Source: Deefgea rivuli DSM 18356
Lineage (GTDB): Bacteria > Pseudomonadota > Gammaproteobacteria > Burkholderiales > Chitinibacteraceae
DNA: 64,000 bases
Reading direction: 5' to 3'
Assembly (NCBI RefSeq): GCF_000620145.1
Contig: NZ_JHVM01000008.1
Coordinates: 62,001-126,000, forward strand
Under the pieces are notes generated by a model. It saw only the letters and a list, made by a program, of their open reading frames with translations, did no database searches and was not told the DNA's origin. This document shows positions 8,716 to 17,006 of the stretch, in pieces. A program made the translations under genes and the position numbers. Each line of letters starts with the position of its first letter. Position 1 is the first letter of the stretch.

Positions 8716-10082
8716 TGGCGAACTTAACAGCCCTCCTCTACCTCATTGCAGCAGTCCTGTTTATCTTGTCGCTGCGCGGGCTCTCGTCGCCACATACTGC
8801 TTTACGCGGTAATTTTTACGGCATGATCGGCATGAGCATCGCAGTCGCCACTACGTTCTTTGTTGCCAATAGCCCTGTCATCTGGCTGATTGTCGCCGCG
8901 ATGGGGGCTGGTGCGCTGGTCGGCGCGTACAAAGCCCGCACCGTGGCGATGACGGCGATGCCTGAACTCGTCGCTGCGATGCATTCCTTGGTTGGTTTGT
9001 CAGCGGTTTTAATCGCCGTAGCAGCCGTGTTTCATACGGGGATGAGGCACACTGGCGCGCAGCAGATTGAGCTATTTTTAGGCGCGTTCATCGGCGCGAT
9101 TACTTTTTCGGCCTCAGTGATTGCCTATGGCAAACTATCGGGCAAATTTGGCGCACGGGCGATCAACTTTAAAGGCCAGCATTTAATCAATTTATTACTG
9201 GCTTTAAGCATGCTGGGGCTTGGCATCGTTTTTTATATCACGGGAAGCCAAGCGGCATTCCTCGCGATGGTGGCGATTGCATTGGCACTGGGGGTGCTGT
9301 TGATTATCCCCATTGGCGGAGCGGATATGCCCGTCGTCGTGTCAATGTTGAATTCGTACTCAGGTTGGGCGGCGGCGGGGATTGGTTTTACGCTGGATAA
9401 TCCAGTGCTAATTATCGCTGGCGCTTGTGTTGGCGCGTCGGGGGCGATTTTGTCCTACATCATGTGCAAAGCGATGAATCGCTCGATCGTATCGGTGCTG
9501 CTCGGCGGCTTCGGCGCTGAAGTGGCTGCCGCTGGCCCTGCGGGTAGCTCGCAAAAAAACTATCGCTCCGGTTCAGCCGATGACGCGGCATTCTTAATGG
9601 AAAACGCTGAACGCGTGATTATTATCCCCGGCTACGGCTTGGCCGTGTCGCGCGCACAACATGCGCTGCAAGAACTCACTGATTTACTCACCGAGCGCGG
9701 CGTCGATGTGCGTTATGCAATTCACCCCGTTGCAGGGCGTATGCCCGGCCATATGAATGTGCTATTGGCCGAGGCCGAAGTACCCTATGAGCGCGTTATC
9801 GAAATGGACGAAATTAATAGCGATTTTGCCAGCACAGATGTTGTGCTCGTGATCGGCGCGAATGATGTGGTCAATCCTGCGGCGAAAAACGATCCAAGCA
9901 GCAGCATTTACGGCATGCCGATTTTGGATGCCTACAAAGCGCGCACCGTGATGGTGGTGAAACGCTCGATGAGCGCGGGTTACGCTGGCCTAGATAACGA
10001 GCTGTTTTATATGGATAAAACGATGATGGTGTTTGGCGACGCGAAGAAAGTCGTCGAAGGCATGTTGCAAGCGGTGCATTAA
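8715..10082 (+). CDS. pntB: NAD(P) transhydrogenase subunit beta (PntB)
   Basis: 455 residues: an N-terminal membrane domain with eight or nine helices, then the NADP(H)-binding domain III (about 280-455) with VIIIPGYGLAVSRAQHAL, HPVAGRMPGHMNVLLAEA, GANDVVNPAA and VVVKRSMSAGYAG. It forms the proton channel with PntAB and transfers hydride between NADH and NADP+. It is translationally coupled to pntAB by a one-base overlap and is the last gene of the operon. Confidence 0.96.
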   Translation: MANLTALLYLIAAVLFILSLRGLSSPHTALRGNFYGMIGMSIAVATTFFVANSPVIWLIVAAMGAGALVGAYKARTVAMTAMPELVAAMHSLVGLSAVLIAVAAVFHTGMRHTGAQQIELFLGAFIGAITFSASVIAYGKLSGKFGARAINFKGQHLINLLLALSMLGLGIVFYITGSQAAFLAMVAIALALGVLLIIPIGGADMPVVVSMLNSYSGWAAAGIGFTLDNPVLIIAGACVGASGAILSYIMCKAMNRSIVSVLLGGFGAEVAAAGPAGSSQKNYRSGSADDAAFLMENAERVIIIPGYGLAVSRAQHALQELTDLLTERGVDVRYAIHPVAGRMPGHMNVLLAEAEVPYERVIEMDEINSDFASTDVVLVIGANDVVNPAAKNDPSSSIYGMPILDAYKARTVMVVKRSMSAGYAGLDNELFYMDKTMMVFGDAKKVVEGMLQAVH

Positions 10083-10203
10083 AAGCCGCAGCGCCTCAGC
10101 CCCAAGGGAATAAATATGTACTGACGTGTAATGATCACAAGCTCGGCATAAAAATTGTCTAGCTAGAAACAATCATGCAACATCCGAGTCAGTTTTCACC
10201 ACA

Positions 10204-10629
10204 ATGAGACTTGTGATGCGTTGGCTTACAATTTTATTCTCTACCTATCTGATGTTAATACCTCATGTGCAGGCCGCCATTTACAAATGTACCAACGCGC
10301 AAGGCCAAGTTAGCTTTCAAGAGCAAGTTTGCCCACAAAACACGACCACGAAAGAAGTACAAAGCAAAGGCAGCCGTCAACTCTCCATAGAAGAAGATGC
10401 TTGGGTTAAAGAACGCAGCAATTTGGTAAACGGTATATGCAACAATATGTTAGAACAAAAATATGGTCAGCATGATTTACTCCGGCAAGCCTGCGCATGC
10501 ACGACTAAGCGCTATTTTTCCAATCCAATTTCGACATTAAGAACATTAGAAGCGACTAAAAATGTTCAAGCCAACAAAGAGCTGATCCGCAAAGCTGCCG
10601 ATACTTGCGGCAAAGAACTTTTAGGCTAA
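10204..10629 (+). CDS. Secreted DUF4124-domain protein
   Basis: Small exported protein of unknown function, 141 residues. A signal peptide (to about residue 24, HVQA) is followed by the DUF4124 signature IYKCTNAQGQVSFQEQVCP. Three further Cys lie in the mature part (NGICNNM, ACACTTK, DTCGKE), compatible with periplasmic disulfides. The ATG at 10216 is an alternative start that gives a tighter signal peptide. A strong terminator follows about 100 bp downstream, so it is probably monocistronic. Confidence 0.8.
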   Translation: MRLVMRWLTILFSTYLMLIPHVQAAIYKCTNAQGQVSFQEQVCPQNTTTKEVQSKGSRQLSIEEDAWVKERSNLVNGICNNMLEQKYGQHDLLRQACACTTKRYFSNPISTLRTLEATKNVQANKELIRKAADTCGKELLG

Positions 10630-10730
10630 CTAAGCAAACTTTAAACACCCTTGGCTAGTGATTAAAGAAGAAGGCAAACGCTCAGTTACAGACCCAACTG
10701 CACGGCTCGCCACAGCAGCTTTAAACATTA

Positions 10731-10755
10731 GGGCGCTCAGCTTGAGCGCCCTTTT
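10731..10755 (+). terminator. Rho-independent terminator after the DUF4124 gene
   Basis: GGGCGCTCA / TGAGCGCCC with a 3-nt loop, followed by TTTT. It lies between the DUF4124 gene and the Lar-like gene and argues against the longer start of the latter. Confidence 0.85.
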
Positions 10756-10834
10756 ATCATTTGATTCTGCAATTACTACAAGTCAAAAAATAAGGAACAA
10801 GGTAAGCTTACGTTTTAGCGTAGAAAACCCCACC

Positions 10835-11044
10835 ATGATCACCACATCCAGCACCGACCAAACTGGCCGCACCACGCCAAAACCTTGTCCAAAATGCGGC
10901 GCGATTGCCGAAGAACACAAAGCAGGCTCGAATCGCTTTTGGGTGCAATGCAGTAAGCTCGGCAAAAATGGCAATTGCAGCGGCATCGGCCAGCAAGGCA
11001 GCAATAAAAAAGAAGCGATTGCAAATTGGAATTCACTGCGTTAA
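10835..11044 (+). CDS. Lar-like zinc-ribbon protein
   Basis: Small protein of 69 residues. The pattern PCPKCGAIAEEH...RFWVQCSKLG...C...NKKEAIANWNSL matches the Lar (restriction alleviation) type zinc-ribbon found in many phage and chromosomal proteins. The paired CPKC and two later Cys could bind one zinc. The open frame extends upstream to 10658, but that part runs through a transcription terminator, so the start at 10835 is preferred. Actual restriction-alleviation activity is not implied by the motif alone. Confidence 0.72.
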   Translation: MITTSSTDQTGRTTPKPCPKCGAIAEEHKAGSNRFWVQCSKLGKNGNCSGIGQQGSNKKEAIANWNSLR

Positions 11045-11048
11045 ATAC

Positions 11049-11099
11049 AAAGGTATTTAAGTCTAAGCCTTTTTAAATAAAGGCTATAGAGCAATACTC
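11049..11099. repeat. Dispersed GGTATA palindrome, family A copy 3
   Basis: AAAGGTATTTAAGTCTA, then AGCCTTT-TTAAAT-AAAGGCT, then TAGAGCAATACTCA. It fills almost exactly the 56 bp between the stop codons of the convergent Lar-like and DinB genes. Confidence 0.75.
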
Positions 11100-11100
11100 A

Positions 11101-11604
11101 TCAATCATTTAGCATCGGCAATAGCGGTACATCGGTCACCCCCACATCGATACCGTATTGCTTGAGCAAAGTACCCACTTGGCCTCGGTGGTGTGTTTGG
11201 TGATTAAACATCTGCTGCACCTGCACCCAGCGCGGGATCGTTTGTGTGAATCCATAGATTTTACTCGTCCACGTCACTGGCTCGCTCAGCCAAGCCTCAG
11301 TGGCGCCATCCGCCCAAGCGATCAGCCGCGCATCCAGCGCAATCCGTGCTGCGTGCAGCTCAGCAAAATCAGCGTACACATCCTCCCCCGCTGGCGTTGT
11401 TACCAAAGTCTCACCAATAAAGCGCGAAAACCACATCAAATCGCCCCATAAAATATGATTCAGCGTGCTGTGGATAGATTTGAAATACGCGCCGCAATCG
11501 GCTTTACGCTGCTCGTCACTCAATTGCAGCGCTGCGGCGTAGATTTGCTCGTTTTGCCACTGATTGTAGGCCGCCATTAGCTGCGGTAGATTGCCTTGAA
11601 ACAT
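11101..11604 (-). CDS. DinB-fold protein
   Basis: Four-helix-bundle protein of the DinB/YfiT superfamily, 167 residues. The likely metal-binding His residues are visible: His near 51 (STLNHILWGD) and the C-terminal pair in MFNHQTHHRGQ (about 135-141), which is the family signature. Such proteins act as thiol-dependent transferases or are uncharacterised, so no substrate can be assigned. The start overlaps the stop of the upstream oxidoreductase by one base (TAATG), indicating a two-gene operon. Confidence 0.85.
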   Translation of the reverse strand: MFQGNLPQLMAAYNQWQNEQIYAAALQLSDEQRKADCGAYFKSIHSTLNHILWGDLMWFSRFIGETLVTTPAGEDVYADFAELHAARIALDARLIAWADGATEAWLSEPVTWTSKIYGFTQTIPRWVQVQQMFNHQTHHRGQVGTLLKQYGIDVGVTDVPLLPMLND

Positions 11605-12578
11605 TAGCTTTCCTTCGTCTCGTCCAACACCAGTACCACCTTACCTAAATTGCGATTTGCAGCAAGGTATTGATGCGCGGATTCGGCTTCTTGGATGGGG
11701 AATGTTCGGTCTAAGGTAATTTTGAATTCACCACTCGCGATACGCGGCAGAATTTCGTTTCGCAATGCCTTAGTCAATTGCGCTTTTATCGCCAAGGACT
11801 GACTACGCAGCGCCGAGCCTTGAATACGCTGGCGTTTCACCAGCATCAGTCCCAAATTAAGTTGCGCTTCAATGCCGCGCAGCAGGCCAATCACAATAAT
11901 CAGACCATCAGCATTCAAGCAGCGCTGATTGCCCGCCAAATAATCGCCACCGACGGTATCCAAAATCAAATCCACGCCACCAGCAGTTTTGATCTCGGTC
12001 GCAAAATCTTGCGCGCGATAATCGATGACCAAATCAGCGCCCAGCTCACGGCAAAAGGCTTGTTTTTCCGATGTGCTGGTCGTTACCGCGACCCATGCGC
12101 CAACCGATTTGGCCAATTGAATCGCCGCCGCGCCCACGCCACTGGCGCCAGCATGAATCAATACCCGCTGTCCTGCTTTGAGTTGGCCGATGTCGATCAA
12201 ATTCAGCCATGCCGTCAGCCATACCTCAGGCAAACTCGCCGCTTCAGAACTCGATAATGTATTGGGCTGTAGGCAACATAATGATTGCTCTACAAGGCAA
12301 TACTCTGCATACGCACCACCAGCGACCAAAGCCAGCACCGCATCACCGACTTGCCAATCGATAACATTCTCGCCCAGCGCCACAATGATGCCAGCGACTT
12401 CTAAACCCAGAATCTCCGACTCCCCCTTAGGCGGCGGATATTTTCCCTGCGCCTGCATTAAATCGGCTCGATTTACGCCAGCTGCGGCGACTTTGATCAA
12501 GAGCTGGCCTGCGGCGGGTTGTGGAATGGGGTGCTCGATGAGTGCGAGTTGATGATTAACCGAAGAAATAGCGAGCAT
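11604..12578 (-). CDS. NAD(P)H quinone oxidoreductase, PIG3/TP53I3-like MDR
   Basis: Medium-chain dehydrogenase/reductase without the structural zinc Cys cluster, 324 residues. GVNRADLMQAQGKYPPPKGESEILGLEVAG is typical of the PIG3 (TP53I3) quinone oxidoreductase family, and the NADPH-binding Rossmann motif reads LIHAGASGVGAAAIQLAK. It probably reduces quinones or related electrophiles in the cytoplasm. It is first gene of the pair with the DinB-fold protein. Confidence 0.9.
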   Translation of the reverse strand: MLAISSVNHQLALIEHPIPQPAAGQLLIKVAAAGVNRADLMQAQGKYPPPKGESEILGLEVAGIIVALGENVIDWQVGDAVLALVAGGAYAEYCLVEQSLCCLQPNTLSSSEAASLPEVWLTAWLNLIDIGQLKAGQRVLIHAGASGVGAAAIQLAKSVGAWVAVTTSTSEKQAFCRELGADLVIDYRAQDFATEIKTAGGVDLILDTVGGDYLAGNQRCLNADGLIIVIGLLRGIEAQLNLGLMLVKRQRIQGSALRSQSLAIKAQLTKALRNEILPRIASGEFKITLDRTFPIQEAESAHQYLAANRNLGKVVLVLDETKES

Positions 12579-12673
12579 GGTGGCCTTGATTTAAGCGGTG
12601 TAAAGACAATTTTTCTAGCTGCAACTAAAACGATGAAGCTAGACTAATATACAAATGAAACTTGGAATAGAAC

Positions 12674-12723
12674 TAGGGTATTGCTACCCAAGCCTTTAAA
12701 ATTATTGCCTATATTCGAATACA
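12674..12723. repeat. Dispersed GGTATA palindrome, family A copy 4
   Basis: AGGGTATTGCTACCC, AGCCTTTAAAATTATTGCCT, then ATTCGAATACATC. Diverged copy in the gap between the divergently read oxidoreductase start and the cytX stop. Confidence 0.6.
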
Positions 12724-12787
12724 TCAATAAAAATGGCGGATTAGCCAAAGGCATAAGCCGCCAATCATCGCATCGTTATAAGCCATA

Positions 12788-12823
12788 TATGTAAGGCGGT
12801 TTGATACCAAGCTGCCTTACATA
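12788..12823. terminator. Inverted repeat 3' of cytX
   Basis: TATGTAAGGC and GCCTTACATA are perfect 10-bp arms with a 16-bp loop, ending 10 bp past the cytX stop. There is no clear U-run, so a terminator role is only possible. Confidence 0.35.
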
Positions 12824-12833
12824 AACTAAAACC

Positions 12834-14057
12834 TTACGCCGCCTTAGCCTCAAGCGCAGGTCTAAATTTTCGCATCAACAGACCAGCGATCAGCGTACAC
12901 GCGGCGACGATGACCATGATGGGCAAGGTATTACCCAGCACAAAATCCCACGTCATCGAGTAACGATACAGCGCAAAACCGCCAAGCCACAGCGCCAAAT
13001 TAAGCCAGTTCACCATTTGGCTGGATGAATCTTGCTTCAGCAAGAAAAAGTCCACGCAGATAATCGCAATCATTGGCGCAAAGACCGAGCCGATTAAAAA
13101 CAAAAAATCCATAAAATTATTTACCGGCGCAAAGATCGCCAAGGCAGTTCCAAGCGCAACGGCAACGAGGCCAGCGCTGCGCGGATTGAGCTTAGGGTAA
13201 ATGCTAGAGGCTGAAATACCTGCTGAGGCCGCGTCCAAAAACGTCGTTGTAACGGTAGAAAAAACCACCACCAAAATCGCTGCAACGCCCAATCCTGCTG
13301 CCGCCATAATCGCCGCCACGTCACCAGAGCCAGCGTATAGCGTGGCACCTAGGCCTATCATAAACATCCAGCAACTACCGACAAAATAAGCCAGCGTCGC
13401 CCCCGTCGTTCCCCAACCCGCGCGTTTAGCTGAACGTGTGTAATCGCTCACCAACGGCAGCCACGACAGCGGCATTGCGACAGAAAGTTCAACGGCAGCG
13501 CCAAAGGTCAGCGTTTGCGCGGCACTGGCTGGCAGATTGACAGCCTCTGCCGAGAACACGATAAAGCTCAGTAAAATGGTCAATAAAAACAGCAAAATCG
13601 CCGTCACCGATTGCAGCTTGGACATGTTTTTCAGCTCAAGCACAATCCATAGCGCGATCAATCCGCCAATCACCAGCGACCACGCAGCAGTTCCCAATTG
13701 CGGCACCAAAAAGCGTGCCGCTGCCGCGCCCGAAGCGACCATAATCGCAGTCCAACCGACCAGTTGCACCACATTAGCGAGCGAAAAAATCATCGTTCCG
13801 CGCTGACCAAATGACTGTTTCACCGTCTCCATCGCTGGCTTGCCCGTTTTCGCGCCAATATATCCAGCCAACCAAAACAACACACCACCAATAATATGGC
13901 CGATCAGAATCACCAACGCGCCTTGTTGAAAGCCAAGCGGGGCAATAAAAGTACCTGTCAGAATTTCGGCCAGCGACACTGACGCGCCAAACCACAGTAG
14001 CGCCAGCGCGGAGGTTGAAAGGGTTGTTGATTGAGGTGTTGCTGAAGTGCTGTTCAT
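12834..14057 (-). CDS. cytX: CytX-type purine/pyrimidine permease
   Basis: Inner-membrane transporter of the NCS1 (cytosine/purine permease) family, 407 residues with about 12 helices. FGASVSLAEILTGTFIAPLGF and MPLSWLPLVSDYTRSAKR resemble the CytX group, predicted to import hydroxymethylpyrimidine for thiamine salvage. cytX is often preceded by a TPP riboswitch. I looked for the conserved thi-box strings upstream and did not find them, so the substrate remains inferred from the family. Confidence 0.82.
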   Translation of the reverse strand: MNSTSATPQSTTLSTSALALLWFGASVSLAEILTGTFIAPLGFQQGALVILIGHIIGGVLFWLAGYIGAKTGKPAMETVKQSFGQRGTMIFSLANVVQLVGWTAIMVASGAAAARFLVPQLGTAAWSLVIGGLIALWIVLELKNMSKLQSVTAILLFLLTILLSFIVFSAEAVNLPASAAQTLTFGAAVELSVAMPLSWLPLVSDYTRSAKRAGWGTTGATLAYFVGSCWMFMIGLGATLYAGSGDVAAIMAAAGLGVAAILVVVFSTVTTTFLDAASAGISASSIYPKLNPRSAGLVAVALGTALAIFAPVNNFMDFLFLIGSVFAPMIAIICVDFFLLKQDSSSQMVNWLNLALWLGGFALYRYSMTWDFVLGNTLPIMVIVAACTLIAGLLMRKFRPALEAKAA

Positions 14058-14072
14058 ACTGTTTCCTATAGC

Positions 14073-14123
14073 AAGGTATTGCTCTGTAGGTCTTTAAATT
14101 AAAGGGCTACAATAAAATACATC
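14073..14123. repeat. Dispersed GGTATA palindrome, family A copy 5
   Basis: AAGGTATTGCTCTGTAG, GTCTTTAAATTAAAGGGC, then TACAATAAAATACATC. It ends only 15 bp upstream of the cytX start, so it lies within the cytX 5' leader. Confidence 0.65.
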
Positions 14124-14131
14124 AAATGTAG

Positions 14132-14162
14132 GGTGTGAAAATCCCGCAGGGATTTGCGCACC
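14132..14162. repeat. GGTG...CACC hairpin
   Basis: GGTGTGAAAATCCC-GCA-GGGATTTGCGCACC folds into a near-perfect stem with a 3-nt loop. Stems of the GTAGGGTG...CACC type recur as intergenic elements in many proteobacteria. It lies in the 385-bp gap 14058-14442, which holds no gene that I can see. Confidence 0.5.
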
Positions 14163-14257
14163 GAAAGACGATCCAAATCAGCATCGATGTAGCCCAAAGA
14201 TCAGCCTGTAATATTGCGGTTTAAGTATTGGAAAATCAAATGTGTTTAGAAAACATC

Positions 14258-14280
14258 AAGGCATTGCCATGCAATGCCTT
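14258..14280 (-). terminator. Hairpin downstream of the small unknown operon
   Basis: AAGGCATTGC-CAT-GCAATGCCTT is a perfect 10-bp stem. On the minus strand it follows the two-gene mini-operon by about 160 bp. No strong U-run follows, so the call is tentative. A possible half copy of the family A palindrome follows at 14278-14311 (ATAGCTACAGAGGTATACATC). Confidence 0.4.
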
Positions 14281-14442
14281 AAATATAAATAGCTACAGAG
14301 GTATACATCCAACAAAAAAAATCAACCTCAAGTATAAATAAGCATTAACGTATTGCACCGCACAACTAAAACCAGTGTAATGCGCTTCGCTTATTAACAC
14401 CCTACGTGATTAATTTTTATGAGTTACAGAGCTACATACGAA

Positions 14443-14646
14443 TTAAATATCTAATTCTTTATTAAGTTTTTCATGTAATTCAATAATTTCTTTTTTTAAT
14501 GAATTTACTAAAACCTTTGAAAGAACTGCACTCGATGTCGATTTATACTTTCCTTTGCTCCAGGCATCAGCCTCACGTTGCACGTTATAAAGCTGGGCTT
14601 CTTTTTTTTCAAGCATGAGTTGAATTTCTTCAGTAACTTTACTCAT
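14443..14646 (-). CDS. Unrecognised small coiled-coil protein
   Basis: 67 residues from the chosen start. GGAGG lies five bases before the ATG at 14646, a much better context than the longer frame to 14682. The sequence is charged and heptad-like (VTEEIQLMLEKKEAQLYNVQREADA, then LKKEIIELHEKLNKEL), suggesting a helical coiled coil. I recognise no family. Its start overlaps the end of the upstream small gene by eight bases, so the two are probably a coupled pair. A+T content is visibly higher than in neighbouring genes. Confidence 0.6.
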   Translation of the reverse strand: MSKVTEEIQLMLEKKEAQLYNVQREADAWSKGKYKSTSSAVLSKVLVNSLKKEIIELHEKLNKELDI

Positions 14647-14851
14647 CAAACCTCCGAATAAGCTGACTCCGTTCTGCATCATTAACCAATTCGATTAATA
14701 ATAAATTTGCTAAAAATTCATTATTTGATGACAGCGAAGCTGATTTTGAACCAAGCGTCACAGATCGAACCGTTAAAAAATCAGCAGAGACTGTAGCGCT
14801 AGCTACATAAGTTACGCCATTTCTTTCTGTGCTAGTTTCAAAGCTATACAT
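14639..14851 (-). CDS. Unrecognised small protein, partner of the coiled-coil gene
   Basis: 70 residues, beginning MYSFETSTERNGVTYVASATVSADFLTVRSVTLGS in alternating short hydrophobic/polar stretches that suggest beta strands, then a helical C-terminus (EFLANLLLIELVNDAERSQLIRRF). No family recognised. It overlaps the next gene by eight bases. Overlapping pairs of tiny genes of this kind include toxin-antitoxin and phage-derived modules, but nothing in the residues supports a specific choice. Confidence 0.55.
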   Translation of the reverse strand: MYSFETSTERNGVTYVASATVSADFLTVRSVTLGSKSASLSSNNEFLANLLLIELVNDAERSQLIRRFDE

Positions 14852-14936
14852 AATTTTTCACAATCCAATAACAAATTATATCAATGTCAAAAAGTGCAAT
14901 GCTCACAGTATTAGTACTCCACTATCGCAAGTAACT

Positions 14937-16088
14937 TTAAGTCTCCACCACCCCAGCCGTCTGTTGCGCCAAAGTTTGGTGCGCGAGTGCAAGGTATTCT
15001 TTCGATTGCATTTCAGTCAGGCGGCTGGCGGTGCGGAAGAATTCACTAGCTTGCAAACCAGAAACGTAGACTTCTTCAACCGGCACATCGGCGGCGATAA
15101 TTAGCTTCACGCGGTTATCGTAAAACACGTCGACCAGCCACGTAAACCGGCGCGCTAGATTACTTTGCTCAGCGTTGAGCTTGGGCAAACCCGATAGAAA
15201 TACCGTGTGATATTCCTGTGACAGCGCCAAATAATCGGCTTGGCCGCGACCATCGCCGCACAAGACTGAAAAATCAAACCAGATCGCCCCGCCCGCACAA
15301 CGCCGTGCTTTGAGCTTGCGGCCTTCGATTGTAATTTGCGTCGACTCATCATGCGCCGTCGCCATTTTGGCAAATAGCTCGGCCAGTTCTTGTTCGTTCT
15401 CAGCATTATTCGGGAACAAGTAGGTACGCGCGGCGGTGAGTGTGCGCAGACGGAAATCTTGCCCGCCATCGACATTCAGCACGTCCAGCTTGGCTTTGAG
15501 CAATTCAATAGTCGGCAGAAAGTTGGCACGTTGCAGGCCATTCGGGTACAGGCCATCGGGCGGATAGTTGGATGTCGTCACCAGCACGACACCACGCGCA
15601 AAGAGCTGCTCCATCAAACGCCCCAAAATCATCGCATCGGCAATGTCGGACACATGAAATTCATCAAAACACAGCACGCGCACCGCTTTCGCCCATTGAT
15701 CGGCGACTTTACCGAGCGGATCGTTTTGCCCTTGCTGCGCGCGCAGGTCTTTATGAATTTGCTGCATAAAGTGGTGAAAATGCAGGCGTTTTTTGCGTTT
15801 GAATGGCAGTCCCGCGTAAAACGCATCCATCAAAAAGCTTTTGCCACGCCCTACGCCACCCCAAAAATACAGGCCGCGTGGTAGATCTGGCATCGGCAGC
15901 AGGGATTTGCCAAATAGGCGATTGCGCTTTTGTTTGAACACCACCAATTGTTGCCACAAGTCTTCTAGCTTGGCGATCGCTGCGGCTTGGGATTCGTCGC
16001 GAATAAAACCATCTTGGCTCGCCAAGGATTGATACCAAGCTTGCGGACTAGTGCCTGCTTGCGGCGGGGCAATGACGTGTTGTGACAT
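14937..16088 (-). CDS. zapE: Cell division ATPase ZapE (AFG1 family)
   Basis: AAA-type ATPase that associates with the Z-ring, 383 residues from the chosen start. Walker A is GGVGRGKS (in YFWGGVGRGKSFLMDAFY), Walker B is VLCFDEFHVSDIADAMIL and the sensor region is VVLVTTSNYPPDGLYPNGLQR, all typical of AFG1/ZapE. The open frame begins at 16160, but the family-like N-terminus starts at MSQHV (16088), preceded by an AGAGAA stretch. It sits head-to-tail with a peroxiredoxin gene, separated by that gene's terminator. Confidence 0.93.
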   Translation of the reverse strand: MSQHVIAPPQAGTSPQAWYQSLASQDGFIRDESQAAAIAKLEDLWQQLVVFKQKRNRLFGKSLLPMPDLPRGLYFWGGVGRGKSFLMDAFYAGLPFKRKKRLHFHHFMQQIHKDLRAQQGQNDPLGKVADQWAKAVRVLCFDEFHVSDIADAMILGRLMEQLFARGVVLVTTSNYPPDGLYPNGLQRANFLPTIELLKAKLDVLNVDGGQDFRLRTLTAARTYLFPNNAENEQELAELFAKMATAHDESTQITIEGRKLKARRCAGGAIWFDFSVLCGDGRGQADYLALSQEYHTVFLSGLPKLNAEQSNLARRFTWLVDVFYDNRVKLIIAADVPVEEVYVSGLQASEFFRTASRLTEMQSKEYLALAHQTLAQQTAGVVET

Positions 16089-16164
16089 GGATTCTCTGCG
16101 GATGTTTTGAGCCATAGGATGGCGGCAATTATAAAGGCATTCAGTAGAAAAAAATGGCATAAAA

Positions 16165-16189
16165 AAACCCTGCGATCAACGCAGGGTTT
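16165..16189 (-). terminator. Terminator of the peroxiredoxin gene
   Basis: On the minus strand, AAACCCTGC / GCAGGGTTT arms with a 7-nt loop are followed by a run of T. It lies 26 bp past the stop. Confidence 0.88.
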
Positions 16190-16214
16190 GGCTTTAGCAG
16201 CGAAGCATCATGAA

Positions 16215-16817
16215 TTACAGCGCTTCAGCGTGCTCAGCAAGGTAATCAGCCACGCCAGACGCATCGGCTTTCATGCCTTTTTTGCCTTTGTTCCAACCGG
16301 CTGGGCAAACTTCACCGTGCTCTTCAGTGAATTGCAAAGCATCAACGACGCGCAACATTTCGTCGATATCACGACCCAATGGCAAGTTATTGATGACTTG
16401 ATGTTGTACCACGCCTTCTTTGTCGATCAAGAATGAGCCGCGCAATGCAACGCTGTCTTCCAATTGAACGTCATAAGCTTTAACGATTTCGTGTTTCAAG
16501 TCCGCAACAAGTGTGTAACCCACTTGGCCGATACCGCCTTTTTCCACTGGCGTATTGCGCCATGCAGCGTGCGTGAATTGGCTATCAATCGATACGCCGA
16601 TCACTTCAACATTGCGGGCTTTGAATTCTTCCAGACGATTATCAAAAGCAATCAATTCTGATGGGCAAACAAAAGTGAAATCGAGTGGGTAAAAGAAAAG
16701 TACCGCGTATTTACCCGCAGTAGCGGCTTTCAAATTGTAGTTATCAACGATCTCGCCAGTGCCAAGAACGGCGGCTGCAGTAAAATCAGGGGCTTGTTTC
16801 GCAACGAGTACAGACAT
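16215..16817 (-). CDS. 2-Cys peroxiredoxin (AhpC/Prx1 type)
   Basis: Cytoplasmic thiol peroxidase reducing H2O2 and organic peroxides, 200 residues. The peroxidatic Cys51 is in DFTFVCPSE and the resolving Cys171 in GEVCPAGW. The C-terminus extends past it (YLAEHAEAL), as in typical 2-Cys enzymes. No ahpF or thioredoxin reductase lies nearby, so the reductant is unknown. An own terminator and a 189-bp upstream gap suggest a monocistronic unit. Confidence 0.95.
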   Translation of the reverse strand: MSVLVAKQAPDFTAAAVLGTGEIVDNYNLKAATAGKYAVLFFYPLDFTFVCPSELIAFDNRLEEFKARNVEVIGVSIDSQFTHAAWRNTPVEKGGIGQVGYTLVADLKHEIVKAYDVQLEDSVALRGSFLIDKEGVVQHQVINNLPLGRDIDEMLRVVDALQFTEEHGEVCPAGWNKGKKGMKADASGVADYLAEHAEAL

Positions 16818-17006
16818 GTTTGCTCCAATAGTGTGGACTTAAAAGGTGAGGCTACCTTAAACATCGGGGCGAAGTGTGTCAAATCAAGAGAATTCATTCA
16901 CCTCATAGTGAATGCCTATTTAACACGCTCAGCAAGTGACGCTTGCCATTTTTCTTACAGCTTGCCATGATAAGCAAATCTGACTACAAAGCGATGAAGG
17001 CTGGAC

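Noticed and set aside
14058-14442. Possible TPP riboswitch before cytX
   Set aside because: The conserved CTGAGA and ACCTGATCTGGATAATGCC-like strings are absent on the relevant strand.
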